Assembly (NCBI RefSeq): GCF_943181405.1
Contig: NZ_CALPBY010000006.1
Coordinates: 310,001-374,000 of the forward strand
Length of the DNA: 64,000 nucleotides
Source of the DNA: Cellulosimicrobium sp. Marseille-Q4280
Lineage (GTDB): Bacteria; Actinomycetota; Actinomycetes; Actinomycetales; Cellulomonadaceae
Direction of reading: 5' to 3'
A model generated the notes under the pieces. The model searched no databases. It saw nothing but the letters and a program-made list of their open reading frames with translations, and had not been told where the DNA came from. This document shows, piece by piece, positions 9,082 through 18,249 of the stretch; the first letter of the stretch is position 1, and the number at the start of each line of letters is the position of its first letter. The translations under genes and the position numbers were made by a program.

Positions 9082-10991
9082 CCGGCGCACCGCGCCACGT
9101 GCGCCCACCGGGCGAGGGCCACGGCGACCGGCCCGGCACGACGCGCGGGGCCGGCCGCCCCGGGCCGTCGACCCTCCCGGGCGACCCCGCGGCGTCGGGC
9201 ACGCCGGACGAGGTCGCCGAGGCCGGGGTGACCGACGCCCCTGCCGGCGGCGCACGCACCGGTGGGCTCGGCCGGTCGTCGGCGCTCATGGCGTCGGGGA
9301 CGTTCGTGTCGCGCGCGCTCGGCCTGGTGCGCAACGTGCTGCTCGTCGCGGCGATCGGCACCACGGGCCTGGTCGCCGACGCCTTCGACGTCGCGAACAA
9401 GATCCCCAACGTGCTGTTCGCGATCCTCGCGGGCGGCGTGCTCAACGCGGTCCTCGTCCCGCAGATCGTGCGGGCCTACCGGGCCCACAACACGCAGGAG
9501 CGGCTCGACAAGCTCCTCACGCTGTCGGGCGTCGTCCTGCTCGCGATCTCCGCGCTGCTCACGGCCGGGTCGAGCATCCTCGTCGCGCTGTACACCGGCC
9601 CGGGGTGGACGTCGCCCCAGATGTCGCTCGCGGTGGCTTTCGCGTTCTGGTGCACGCCACAGCTCTTCTTCTACGGGCTGTACACGCTGCTCGGGCAGGT
9701 CCTCAACGCGCGCGGCCAGTTCGGGCCGTTCATGTGGGCCCCGGTGCTCAACAACGTCGTGTCGATCGCCGGGTTCGCGGCGTTCATCGCCGTCTACGGC
9801 CCCGCGGCCACGGGCAACGTCGACGACCTGTCGCAGTGGGACGGGCCGAAGGTCGCGCTGCTCGCCGGGACCGCGACGCTCGGCGTCGCCGCGCAGGCCC
9901 TCATCCTCGTGGTGCCGCTGTGGCGCGCCGGCTTCCGGTGGCACGTCCGGTTCGGGCTGCACGGCATCGGGCTCCGGTCCGCGGGCCAGGTCGCGCTGTG
10001 GACGTTCGCGGCCGTGCTCCTCGAGCAGGTCGGCGTCCTGTTCACGACGCGGTTCGCGAGCGAGGCGCCGCGCGCCGCTCTCACCGACGCGTTCGGCAGG
10101 TACGCCGACGACCCCGGCGCGCTCGGCGTCGTCACCGGCCTCACCGCCGGCGCCCCCGAGGCGTTCGCCGACTCGCTCACCGTAGCGGGCAACGCCGCCT
10201 ACACGCAGGCGCTCATGATCTACCTGCTGCCGCACTCCCTCGTGACGGTCTCGATCGCCACCGCGCTCTTCACGGGCATGAGCGCGGCCGCGCACGCCGG
10301 CGACGTCGCACGCGTGCGGCACGACCTGTCCCGCGGCGTCCGCACGGTCGGCGTGTTCACCGTGTTCGCGACCGCCGTGTTCGTGGTGCTCGCGCTGCCG
10401 ATCACCAAGCTCCTCGTGCCCTCCGTCGACGCCGCGTCCGGCGCCGCCGTCGCACAGGTCCTCGTCGCGATGGCGTTCGGCCTCGTCCCGCTCGGCGGCA
10501 TGGTGCTCATGAAGTGGGTGTACTACGCGTTCGAGGACGGCCGGACCGTCTTCTGGATCCAGGTGCCGGGCACGATCGTGCTCGTGGGCGTGTCGTGGCT
10601 CGCGACCCGGACGCTCGACCCGCACTGGTGGGTCGTCGGCGTCGGTGCGGCGATGAGCCTGTCCAACCTCGTCGCCGTCGCCCTGCGGACGGTCGGCCTG
10701 CGCCGCACGCTGCGCGGTCTCGACGGCTTCCGGATCGTCCGCATGCACGTCAAGGCGATCCTCGCGGCCGCCGTGAGCGCCGGCGTCGGATGGGGCCTCC
10801 TCCAGCTCCACGGCCGGTTCCTCGGCGAGATCTACGGCCTGTCGTGGGGGCACGCGGTGCTCGTCGTCGGGGTGGTCGGGGTCGTCATGACCGCCGCGTA
10901 CGTCGGCGGCCTCAAGCTGCTGCGCGTGCGCGAGCTCGACCAGCTCCTCGGGCCGGTCCTCGGCCGCGTCCGACGTCTCGTGCGGCGATGA
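9078..10991 (+). CDS. murJ: lipid II flippase MurJ (MviN)
   Basis: A 637-residue multispanning protein of the MOP superfamily that flips lipid II across the plasma membrane for peptidoglycan synthesis. After a disordered cytosolic N-terminus of about 70 residues comes the MurJ signature: SSALMASGTFVSRALGLVRN, then ADAFDVANKIPNVLFAILAGG. About 14 hydrophobic helices follow. The protein ends soon after the last helix, with no C-terminal pseudokinase or ectodomain, unlike mycobacterial MviN, where these are fused. The next gene supplies those parts. The ATG overlaps the corrected DUF6049 stop, indicating coupling. Confidence 0.93.
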   Translation: MTGAPRHVRPPGEGHGDRPGTTRGAGRPGPSTLPGDPAASGTPDEVAEAGVTDAPAGGARTGGLGRSSALMASGTFVSRALGLVRNVLLVAAIGTTGLVADAFDVANKIPNVLFAILAGGVLNAVLVPQIVRAYRAHNTQERLDKLLTLSGVVLLAISALLTAGSSILVALYTGPGWTSPQMSLAVAFAFWCTPQLFFYGLYTLLGQVLNARGQFGPFMWAPVLNNVVSIAGFAAFIAVYGPAATGNVDDLSQWDGPKVALLAGTATLGVAAQALILVVPLWRAGFRWHVRFGLHGIGLRSAGQVALWTFAAVLLEQVGVLFTTRFASEAPRAALTDAFGRYADDPGALGVVTGLTAGAPEAFADSLTVAGNAAYTQALMIYLLPHSLVTVSIATALFTGMSAAAHAGDVARVRHDLSRGVRTVGVFTVFATAVFVVLALPITKLLVPSVDAASGAAVAQVLVAMAFGLVPLGGMVLMKWVYYAFEDGRTVFWIQVPGTIVLVGVSWLATRTLDPHWWVVGVGAAMSLSNLVAVALRTVGLRRTLRGLDGFRIVRMHVKAILAAAVSAGVGWGLLQLHGRFLGEIYGLSWGHAVLVVGVVGVVMTAAYVGGLKLLRVRELDQLLGPVLGRVRRLVRR

Positions 10992-11014
10992 GGGCCGCAC
11001 CCGAGCGGGCCCTC
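10990..11014 (+). terminator. weak hairpin at the murJ stop
   Basis: A 7-base-pair stem (GAGGGCC/GGCCCTC) with an 11-base loop overlaps the murJ stop codon. There is no T-run after it, so it may only partly terminate or stabilise the transcript. The next gene starts 98 bases downstream with its own strong ribosome site. Confidence 0.35.
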
Positions 11015-11112
11015 GCACAGGTCTGCCGACGATCCTTTCCCTGGATACCCGGGCATTCCGGGCCCGCGTACCATGTGGTGGTGTCGACCACGAGTCCCCC
11101 GAAGGAGGTCCG

Positions 11113-13037
11113 GTGAACGGCGTGGCCCCCGGAACACTGCTCGTCGCCCGCTACCGGTTGGACGAGCAGCTCCCGTCCGACCTCGCCGACGTCACGGCCT
11201 GGTCGGCGCACGACCAGATCCTCGACCGGCCCGTGCGGGTCTCGCTCGTCACCGGCGCGCACGTCGCCGACGCGCTCGACTCCGCGCGCCGTGCCGCGCT
11301 CGTCGCCGACCCGCGCCTCACCCGCGTCCTCGACGTCGGGGCGGAGGACGGCGCGGCGTACGTCGTCACCGAACCGTTCGTCGGCATCACGCTCGCCGAG
11401 GTCGTCGCGGGCGGCATCGTCGACCCGCAGCAGGCCCGCGCCATCGTCGGCGAGGCCGCCTCCGCGCTCGAGGCTGCCCGACGCCGCGGGGTGCACCACC
11501 TCGCGCTGCGCCCGGACGCCGTCCGGGTCGACGGGAGCCGCGTCGTCGTGACCGGGCTGGGCCTCGACGCCGGCGTCGCAGGACAGGACCAGCAGGACCC
11601 CGAACGCACGTCCCGGGCGGACGCCGTCGGGCTCGTCGCCCTCCTCTACTACGCCGTCACCGCCCGCTGGGCGGGCCCGTCGCTGGACGTCCCCTGGATC
11701 TCCGCGGACGCCATCCACCCCCTGCCCGCCCAGCTCTCCGGCGACCGGGCCCTCCCGCCGTCCGCCGTCCGCTCGGACGTGCCGGCCGAGCTGGACGAGC
11801 TGTGCAGCGAGACCTTCACCGCCGCCACGGGCGACGCCGCGTCGTGGACCGGGCCTGTCGCCGGAGGTGGGCCGAGCACGCCCGCCGACGTCGTCTCGGC
11901 GCTCGAGCCGTGGGGCGAGGTGTCCGTGGTCGCAGCGCTGCCCGCGTTCGTCCAACCCGGCGCGGCCGCCTCCGCCGCAGGCGTGAGCCGTCAGTCCGTA
12001 CGGACCGCGTTCGACGGCGGGGCGTCGGCCCCGCCCGGGACGCCGCCGCCCGCTCCCCCGGTCCGCCGCCCTGCCACCGGGCGGATCCACCGCGTGGGTG
12101 CCGTCCCGGGGGCCGCCGGCTACGCGGCTGCCGGGTACGCAGCCGGAACCGCGACGTACGGCCAGGAGCAGGCCGCCGCCACCGCGGTCGGCCCGCCCCC
12201 ACCGGCCCGCTGCCCGTGCCGCCGCCGCCCGCGTACGACCCGGGCGCCACCCCGACCCAGGCCTACCCCGCGCCCGCCGGGACAGCCAGCTCCTCCGCTC
12301 CCGCGGTCCAGCAGCCTGCCGTCGAGCTGCCCGCTGCGCAGAGCGCCGAGGGCAGCTGGGGCGAGCCCGTCCCGCGCCGTGGGCCACGCCGCTTCAACGC
12401 GACGCCGTTCGTCCTCGTGCTGGTCGTCCTGCTCGTCGGCGCCGGCGTCTTCTGGGCGGTCGACACCGCGTTCGACGGCTTCTCGCCCGCCGTGCAGTCC
12501 GACGGCCGCGAGACGACGGGTGAGGAGACCCCCGCCGAGGGCGAACCGGGTGCGACCGACGGCGGCGGCGAGGAGCCCGCACCTGCGCCCGAGGTCCGGC
12601 CCGTCATCGCCTCCGCCCAGGCGCTCGACCCCCAGGGCGACGCAGACCCGGGCAACGAGGGCGAGCACCCCGAGGCCGTCGCGCTCGCCTTCGACAGCCA
12701 GCCCGAGACGTTCTGGTACACCCGTCGGTACAACAGCCCCGACTTCGCCGGGCTCAAGGACGGCATCGGCTTCGCCGTCGTCCTCGAGGAGAAGGCACCC
12801 GTGCAGACGATCGTCATCGACTCGGGTGTGAACGGTGGCAACGTCGAGATCCGTGCCACGTCGCCGGGCACCCCGACCGAGGGCGAGGTGCTCGCGTCCG
12901 GCCCGCTCTCACCGGGCGTCGAGTTCACGTTCCCCGAGCCCGTCGAGGCCGAGTCCATCGTGCTGTGGTTCACCGAGCTGCCGCAGAACGCGGCGGGCGA
13001 GAACCGCATGGAGATCAACGAGATCCTGCTCTCCTGA
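11113..13037 (+). CDS. membrane pseudokinase with discoidin-like ectodomain, apparent frameshift
   Basis: About 641 residues once corrected. Residues 1-270 have a protein-kinase fold without catalytic residues: PVRVSLVT replaces the VAIK lysine, [12 protein letters not shown] replaces HRDxKxxN, and VTGLGLD replaces DFG. A Pro/Ala-rich linker, one helix ([18 protein letters not shown]) and an outer domain resembling F5/8-type C ([25 protein letters not shown]) follow. This equals the C-terminal half of mycobacterial MviN, which binds FhaA, so a MurJ-regulating scaffold is inferred. The GTG has AAGGAGG four bases upstream. As given, the frame breaks in the five-C run 12196-12200; one extra C restores it. 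Confidence 0.82.
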
Positions 13038-13071
13038 GACGCAGCGCAGGTCTCCTGAGACGCAGCGCAGG
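13030..13071. repeat. perfect 21-bp tandem duplication over a stop codon
   Basis: The 21-base unit at 13030-13050 is repeated exactly at 13051-13071. The first copy contains the TGA of the pseudokinase gene, so the duplication extends the 3' untranslated part without changing the protein. A CCCACG/CGTGGG hairpin (13072-13089) follows. Confidence 0.9.
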
Positions 13072-13179
13072 ACCCACGCCGTACCGTGGGAGGAGCGCGC
13101 CGCGGAACAGATGGGCCGTCGCCGGCGTTCACCACATCGCGCGGCGGGTACGTCGCGCACCGACACCGAGGAGCATCAC

Positions 13180-14208
13180 GTGACCGAGCAGCCGACCGTC
13201 GAGAACCTGATCATCGTGGGATCGGGTCCTGCTGGCTACACCGCGGCGATCTACGCCGCCCGCGCGGGCCTGGCGCCCGTGGTGCTGGCCGGTTCGGTGA
13301 CCGCTGGCGGTGCGCTGATGAACACGACGGACGTCGAGAACTTCCCGGGCTTCCCCGACGGCGTGATGGGGCCGGACCTCATGGAGTCGCTGCGCAAGCA
13401 GGCCGAGCGCTTCGGCGCACGGGTCGAGTGGGACGACGCGACGTCGCTCGAGCTCGACGGCCCCGTGAAGACCGTCGTGACGGGCAACGGTGACACGTAC
13501 CGTGCACGCGCCGTGATCCTCGCGACCGGTTCCGCCTACCGCGAGCTGGGCATCGACGACGAGAAGCGGCTGTCCGGCCGCGGCGTCTCCTGGTGCGCGA
13601 CGTGCGACGGGTTCTTCTTCCGCGACCAGCACATCGCCGTCGTCGGTGGCGGCGACTCCGCCATGGAGGAGGCCACCTTCCTCACCCGGTTCGCGGAGAA
13701 GGTGACGATCGTGCACCGTCGCGACGAGCTGCGCGCGTCGAAGATCATGGCCGACCGCGCCCTCGCCGACCCCAAGATCGAGTTCGCGTGGAACTCCGAG
13801 GTCGTGGGCATCGACGGCGAGAGCAAGGTCGAAGGAGTGCGCCTGCGCGACACCGTGACCGGCGCCGAGAGCGCACTCCCCGCCACGGGCCTCTTCGTCG
13901 CGATCGGGCACGAGCCCCGCAGCGAGCTCCTCGCCGGACAGATCGACCTCGACGACGAGGGCTACGTCCAGGTCGTCGGCCGCACCACCGCGACCAACCT
14001 GCCCGGGGTCTTCGCGTGCGGCGACCTGGTCGACCACACCTACCGCCAGGCGATCACCGCGGCCGGCTCCGGCTGCTCCGCCGCGCTCGACGCCCAGCGC
14101 TACCTCACCGAGCTCGCGGACGCCGCGGGTCTGGCAGACCTGGCCGGGACGCCCGAGAGCCCGAACCCGGAGGAGCTCCCCGAGGCCCTCGCCGAGATCC
14201 GCGCCTGA
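13180..14208 (+). CDS. trxB: thioredoxin-disulfide reductase
   Basis: A 342-residue flavoprotein that uses NADPH to reduce thioredoxin in the cytoplasm. The FAD-binding motif is [18 protein letters not shown], the redox-active pair is CATC in [10 protein letters not shown], the NADPH site is [12 protein letters not shown], and the C-terminal FAD motif is [19 protein letters not shown]; all are intact. Length is slightly above the usual 310-330 because of an acidic tail. GTG 13180 is selected because GAGGAG lies seven bases upstream. trxA follows 74 bases later in the same direction, so the pair is probably an operon supplying its own substrate. Confidence 0.96.
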   Translation: MTEQPTVENLIIVGSGPAGYTAAIYAARAGLAPVVLAGSVTAGGALMNTTDVENFPGFPDGVMGPDLMESLRKQAERFGARVEWDDATSLELDGPVKTVVTGNGDTYRARAVILATGSAYRELGIDDEKRLSGRGVSWCATCDGFFFRDQHIAVVGGGDSAMEEATFLTRFAEKVTIVHRRDELRASKIMADRALADPKIEFAWNSEVVGIDGESKVEGVRLRDTVTGAESALPATGLFVAIGHEPRSELLAGQIDLDDEGYVQVVGRTTATNLPGVFACGDLVDHTYRQAITAAGSGCSAALDAQRYLTELADAAGLADLAGTPESPNPEELPEALAEIRA

Positions 14209-14282
14209 CGCCTCTCGACATCTTCCCACCCGTCCCGCGACGGAGGTCGTCCCCCGTCGCCACTCCACCCTGGAGGTCACGC

Positions 14283-14615
14283 ATGGCCACCGTTCCCGTC
14301 ACCGACGCCACCTTCCGCGACGAGGTCCTCGCGTCCGACGTCCCCGTCCTCGTCGACTTCTGGGCCACCTGGTGCGGTCCGTGCCGCCAGGTCGCGCCCA
14401 TCCTCGAGGAGCTCTCCGAGGAGTACGGCGACAAGATCAAGATCGCGAAGCTCGACACCGACGCGAACCCGGAGACCACGGGCGCCTACGGCATCGTGTC
14501 CATCCCGACCCTCAACGTCTACGTCGGAGGCGAGCTCCAGCGCTCGATCATCGGCGCTCGTCCGAAGCGTGCGCTGACCGAGGAGATCGACGCCGTCCTC
14601 GCCACGACGGCCTGA
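14283..14615 (+). CDS. trxA: thioredoxin
   Basis: A 110-residue thioredoxin with the active site WCGPC in VDFWATWCGPCRQVAP and the cis-proline loop SIPTLNVYVGG. It is the cytoplasmic disulfide reductant for ribonucleotide reductase and other targets, recharged by the TrxB encoded just upstream. GGAGG lies seven bases before the ATG. A strong terminator directly follows, closing the trx operon. Confidence 0.97.
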   Translation: MATVPVTDATFRDEVLASDVPVLVDFWATWCGPCRQVAPILEELSEEYGDKIKIAKLDTDANPETTGAYGIVSIPTLNVYVGGELQRSIIGARPKRALTEEIDAVLATTA

Positions 14616-14629
14616 CGCACCACGTCCAC

Positions 14630-14674
14630 GACGCCGGAGGGCGGGCCGCTTCGAGCGGTCCGCCCTCCGGCGTC
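14630..14674 (+). terminator. strong hairpin terminator after trxA
   Basis: A 21-base-pair stem (14630-14650 with 14654-14674, one G-T pair) and a three-base TCG loop, 15 bases after the trxA stop. There is no long T-run, as is common in high-GC actinobacteria. Confidence 0.85.
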
Positions 14675-14714
14675 TTCACGGGATCCCCCGATGCGCCGTG
14701 CGAGACTGGGAAAC

Positions 14715-16040
14715 GTGAGCGCGCCCACCCCTCCCCCTCAGCCGACCTCCGCCGGGACCCGCCTCGACCCGTGGTTCGGCGCCTACGCAGAGCGCGCGCA
14801 CGGGATGCGCGCGTCGGAGATCCGGGCGCTCTTCGCGGTCGCCAACCGCCCCGAGGTCGTGTCGCTCGCCGGCGGGATGCCCTACCTCGAGGGCCTGCCG
14901 CTCGACACGATCGCCGACACGATGCAGCGGCTCGTCGCGACGCGCGGGACGACAGCGCTCCAGTACGGCTCGGGCCAGGGCGACGAGACCTTGCGCGAAC
15001 GCATCCTCGACATCGTCCGGCTCGAGGGCATCGACTGCCACCCCGACGACGTCGTCGTCACGACCGGGTCGCAGCAGGCCCTCGACCTCGTCACGAGGAT
15101 CTTCATCGACCCGGGCGACGTCGTGGTCGCCGAGGCCCCGAGCTACGTCGGAGCGCTGGGCGTCTTCCGCTCCTACCAGGCCGACGTCGTCCACGTCCCC
15201 CTCGACGAGCACGGACTGGTCCCTGAAGCGCTCGAGGAGACGCTCACCGCCCTTGCGGCCGAGGGCCGGCGGGTCAAGCTGCTCTACACGGTCCCGAACT
15301 TCCACAACCCCGCCGGTGTGAGCCTGTCCGCCGAGAGGCGTCCTCGCGTGCTGGAGATCGCGCGCCGGCACGGGGTCCTCGTCATCGAGGACAACCCCTA
15401 CGGCCTCCTGGGCTTCGACGGTCAGACACTGCCCGCCCTCCGCTCCCTCGACGAGGACGGGGTGCTCTACCTGGGATCGTTCTCGAAGACGTTCGCCCCG
15501 GGTTACCGGGTCGGCTGGGTCGTCGCCCCCCACGCGGTCCGGGAGAAGCTCGTCCTCGCGAGCGAGTCCGCGATCCTGTGCCCGTCGAACGCGTCTCAGC
15601 TCGCCATCGCGGCCTACCTGGACACCAGCGACTGGAAGGGCCAGATCAAGCAGTTCCGCGAGCTCTACCGCGAGCGTCGCGACGCGATGATCGGGGCGCT
15701 CTCGGAGCACCTCCCGACGGCGCGCTGGACCGTCCCCGAGGGAGGCTTCTACACCTGGGTGCGGCTTCCTGAGGGACTCGACGCCCGCTCGATGCTCCCG
15801 CGAGCGGTCACCGCCCGCGTGGCCTACGTCCCCGGCACGGCCTTCTACGCGGACGGCACCGGAGCCGACCATGTGCGCCTCTCGTTCTGCTTCCCCACCC
15901 CGGACCGTATCCGGGAGGGTGTGCGCCGCCTCGCCGGCGTCGTGAACGCCGAGCGCGAGCTCGTCGAGATCTTCGGGACCGGCGCTGCACTCGACCCCGA
16001 CCTCACGGACGTCGAGAACCCCTCGCCCGATCTGGCCTGA
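14715..16040 (+). CDS. PLP-dependent aminotransferase (MocR/2-aminoadipate aminotransferase-like)
   Basis: A 441-residue fold-type I aminotransferase without a GntR domain. The PLP lysine lies in LGSFSKTFAPGYRVGWV; VPNFHNPAGVSLS and IEDNPYGLL contribute the cofactor pocket, and the final substrate-binding arginine is probably in HVRLSFCFP. Relatives transaminate 2-aminoadipate, leucine or aromatic amino acids; specificity cannot be set. The start is uncertain: GTG 14715 gives the more usual N-terminus, while ATG 14691 is in frame. It follows the trxA terminator and precedes a D-Ala-D-Ala ligase; this neighbour pair is common near parB in related genera. Confidence 0.87.
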   Translation: MSAPTPPPQPTSAGTRLDPWFGAYAERAHGMRASEIRALFAVANRPEVVSLAGGMPYLEGLPLDTIADTMQRLVATRGTTALQYGSGQGDETLRERILDIVRLEGIDCHPDDVVVTTGSQQALDLVTRIFIDPGDVVVAEAPSYVGALGVFRSYQADVVHVPLDEHGLVPEALEETLTALAAEGRRVKLLYTVPNFHNPAGVSLSAERRPRVLEIARRHGVLVIEDNPYGLLGFDGQTLPALRSLDEDGVLYLGSFSKTFAPGYRVGWVVAPHAVREKLVLASESAILCPSNASQLAIAAYLDTSDWKGQIKQFRELYRERRDAMIGALSEHLPTARWTVPEGGFYTWVRLPEGLDARSMLPRAVTARVAYVPGTAFYADGTGADHVRLSFCFPTPDRIREGVRRLAGVVNAERELVEIFGTGAALDPDLTDVENPSPDLA

Positions 16041-16109
16041 TCGCCACAGCCATCTCACCGTGGGCTCGGCGCGTGACTCCGCGCGGGCTCGTCGACAAGG
16101 AGTCCGACC

Positions 16110-17201
16110 GTGGACACGACCACAGGCACCCCCTCGCAGGCCGACGCGCGCGCGGCGCGCGCGGCAGGGGCCCATGCATCCCGTCCAGTGGGGGCGGCTG
16201 GTACGGATCAGCCCTCTGACCAGCGACTTCGTCCGGGTGGCTCCGACACTACTTCGGAGCCTGCAGGGCATGTCGTGATCCTCGCCGGTGGGCTCTCGCA
16301 CGAGCGAGACGTCTCTCTGAGGTCAGGTCGACGCGTCGCCGAGAGCCTGCGCGCCGCCGGCCTCGACGTGTCCGTGCACGACCTCGACGCGACGCTCCTG
16401 TCCTTCCTGGACAAGCACCGCCCCGACGTCGTGTGGCCCCTCCTCCACGGCGCCAGCGGCGAGGACGGGTCCGTCCGCGACATGCTCGAGCTGCTCGGGC
16501 TGGCCTACGTCGGAACCGGGCCCCGGCAGAGCCGCTCCGCCTGGAGCAAGCCGGTGGCGAAGAGCACCGTGCTCGGTGCCGGGATCACCACCCCCGAGTA
16601 CGTGACCCTCCCCCAGAGCCTGTTCCGCGAGCTCGGCGCGCAACCGGTCCTCGATGCCGTCGTGGCACGCCTGGGACTGCCCCTCGTGGTCAAGCCCACC
16701 CACGGCGGCTCTGCCCTCGGGGTCACGCTGGTCACCTCGGCCGATGCACTCCCTCGCGCGATGGTGAACTGCTTCGCGTATGGGGAGGTCGCGCTCATCG
16801 AGCGCGCCGTGCAGGGGGTAGAGCTCGCGGTGAGCGTCGTCGACCTCGGCTCGGGTCCCTCTGCCCTCCCGCCGGTCGAGATCGTGACCGACGGCCCCTA
16901 CGACTACGACGCGCGGTACAACCCCGGCCGAACCGAGTACTTCGCTCCGGCCCGTCTCGACGACTCTGTTCTCCAGGCGGTGCAGGACGTGGCTGTTCGG
17001 GCGCACTCCGCTCTCGGGCTGCGCGACCTCTCCCGTACCGACGTCATCGTGGACCCCGACGGAGTGGTGCAGTTCCTCGAGGTCAACGTGGCACCGGGAA
17101 TGACGGAGACGTCGCTGTTCCCGCAGGCAGCGCGAGCGGCCGGGGCTGATCTGCCCGCTCTGTACCGTGCTCTCGTGGACCTCCACGTCCGCTCGCGCTG
17201 A
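16110..17201 (+). CDS. D-alanine--D-alanine ligase family ATP-grasp protein
   Basis: A 363-residue ATP-grasp enzyme. After a polar, Ala-rich N-terminal stretch of about 50 residues, VILAGGLSHERDVSLRSGRRV matches the Ddl entry motif. PLVVKPTHGGSALGV is the ATP-grasp loop, and QFLEVNVAPGMTETS is the metal-binding EVN...PG-T motif. The likely role is joining two D-alanines for the peptidoglycan stem peptide in the cytoplasm. The GTG start has AAGGAG seven bases upstream. A second, canonical Ddl elsewhere in the genome cannot be excluded, so it might act on another dipeptide. The neighbouring aminotransferase may be co-transcribed. Confidence 0.87.
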   Translation: MDTTTGTPSQADARAARAAGAHASRPVGAAGTDQPSDQRLRPGGSDTTSEPAGHVVILAGGLSHERDVSLRSGRRVAESLRAAGLDVSVHDLDATLLSFLDKHRPDVVWPLLHGASGEDGSVRDMLELLGLAYVGTGPRQSRSAWSKPVAKSTVLGAGITTPEYVTLPQSLFRELGAQPVLDAVVARLGLPLVVKPTHGGSALGVTLVTSADALPRAMVNCFAYGEVALIERAVQGVELAVSVVDLGSGPSALPPVEIVTDGPYDYDARYNPGRTEYFAPARLDDSVLQAVQDVAVRAHSALGLRDLSRTDVIVDPDGVVQFLEVNVAPGMTETSLFPQAARAAGADLPALYRALVDLHVRSR

Positions 17202-17347
17202 GCTCGCGCCTGACCGCGTCCGGCCGCGTCGGACAGTGAGCCCTGACTGGCCCGCCCTCCCACGTCCCGCGACAGCGGTCGTCGCGCGCACTTGCTCCGC
17301 GCGACCCTGTTGTCCTGCTCCCCTGCCCCTCGCGCGGGACGACCAGC

Positions 17348-17361
17348 GTTTCACGTGAAAC
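17348..17361. other. parS site 1
   Basis: GTTTCACGTGAAAC, a perfect 14-base parS core palindrome, in the 334-base gap between the Ddl-like gene and the convergent kinase-like gene. It is a loading site for the CTPase clamp ParB encoded 1.6 kb away. Apart from parS sites 1 and 2, nothing was recognised in this gap. Confidence 0.95.
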
Positions 17362-17430
17362 ACGCCAGGCCCGCGACGTATGGCTCTCACGTCTCGATCG
17401 TGGCACGCCGTAGCCCTGAGAGGCTGCAGC

Positions 17431-17444
17431 GTTTCACGTGGAAC
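17431..17444. other. parS site 2 (one mismatch)
   Basis: GTTTCACGTGGAAC, one base different from the core palindrome, 83 bases from site 1. The same variant recurs at site 4, which argues for a tolerated functional form rather than decay. Confidence 0.85.
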
Positions 17445-17535
17445 CTCCCTGCTCGCCGGCGCATCCATGCCTGCTGCGGGTAATGCAGAACACCCGACCG
17501 ACGCGCCGCCGGCATCGTGCGATCGGGAGCCCTGG

Positions 17536-18249
17536 TCATGAGCTCTCGACACCGAGAGCGTCCAACGCAGACCGCAGTGCTTCCGTGTCCGTGCTTCGCG
17601 CGAAGGCAGGGATCCGCAGGAAGTCCTCGAGGTCCGCGCGCGAGAAATCTCCGAGGGCATCGGCACGCCCTTCACGGATCGCCGTGACGATGGTCGGGCC
17701 GTGGACGAAGAGAGGGTCGGTGAGGCGCAGCTGACCGCCCGCCGTCTGCAGGATGTTGCCCGGACGGATGTCTGCTCCGCCCCAGGTCCGAAAGCGTCGC
17801 CCACCCGTTGCCAGCAGGTCGTTGATCTGGAGGCGCAGATCGTCGATGGCGGCGTGCTCCACCAGGTCGGCGCGGGAGCCCTGAGGAGGCGCGCTGGTTG
17901 TGCCGCCCCTACCGAGAGACCTCACGAGTCGTGCGGCGCGATCCTCGTCTGCGGGGTGGAGGCGCTCCATGTAGACGACGTACCCCTTGTGGCGCAGCGG
18001 GACGAGACTGTCGATACGGACGAGGAAACGATTCGGCGAGCCTACGAGGCAGGCATCGGCGAAGAGGCGGAAGGCCGGGTCGAAGGGCGTGACGCGAGCC
18101 GCCCAGAGATCGTCCGGGGAGGCGAGCACCCACGCCCAGTCCCCCGCTCCGACCAGGCGCCACCCTGCCGACTCGAGCAGAGCACGTGCTTGGTCGGCGG
18201 TGGTCTCAGGGGCGAACGACGGGTGCACGAACCGAGGATCCCTCTCCAC
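17536..18249 (-). CDS. orphan kinase-fold protein (APH-like), function unknown
   Basis: A 237-residue protein not confidently assigned. The block WGGADIRPGNILQ, followed by LRLTDPLFVHGP about 18 residues later, resembles the catalytic and metal-binding loops of aminoglycoside-phosphotransferase or protein-kinase-like folds (D-x-R-P-x-N and D-P in place of HRDxKxxN and DFG). The N-terminal half (GDWAWVLASPDDLWAARVTPF) could be the nucleotide-binding lobe, but a clear glycine loop and VAIK lysine are missing. No membrane segment is seen. The GTG start at 18249 lacks a strong ribosome site. It stands alone inside the parS cluster, flanked by sites 2 and 3. Confidence 0.65.
   Translation of the reverse strand: MERDPRFVHPSFAPETTADQARALLESAGWRLVGAGDWAWVLASPDDLWAARVTPFDPAFRLFADACLVGSPNRFLVRIDSLVPLRHKGYVVYMERLHPADEDRAARLVRSLGRGGTTSAPPQGSRADLVEHAAIDDLRLQINDLLATGGRRFRTWGGADIRPGNILQTAGGQLRLTDPLFVHGPTIVTAIREGRADALGDFSRADLEDFLRIPAFARSTDTEALRSALDALGVESS

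Noticed and set aside
11060-11076. A -10-like TACCAT before the pseudokinase gene
   Set aside because: No -35 at a suitable distance, so I do not list a promoter.
9082-11116. Extension of the DUF6049 frame across murJ
   Set aside because: The sequence is Arg/Pro/Gly-rich out-of-frame murJ; a single C restores a stop at 9081.
17202-17347. Possible terminator after the D-Ala-D-Ala ligase gene
   Set aside because: CCGCGTCCGGCCGCGTCGG can fold only weakly and has no clear stem of useful length.
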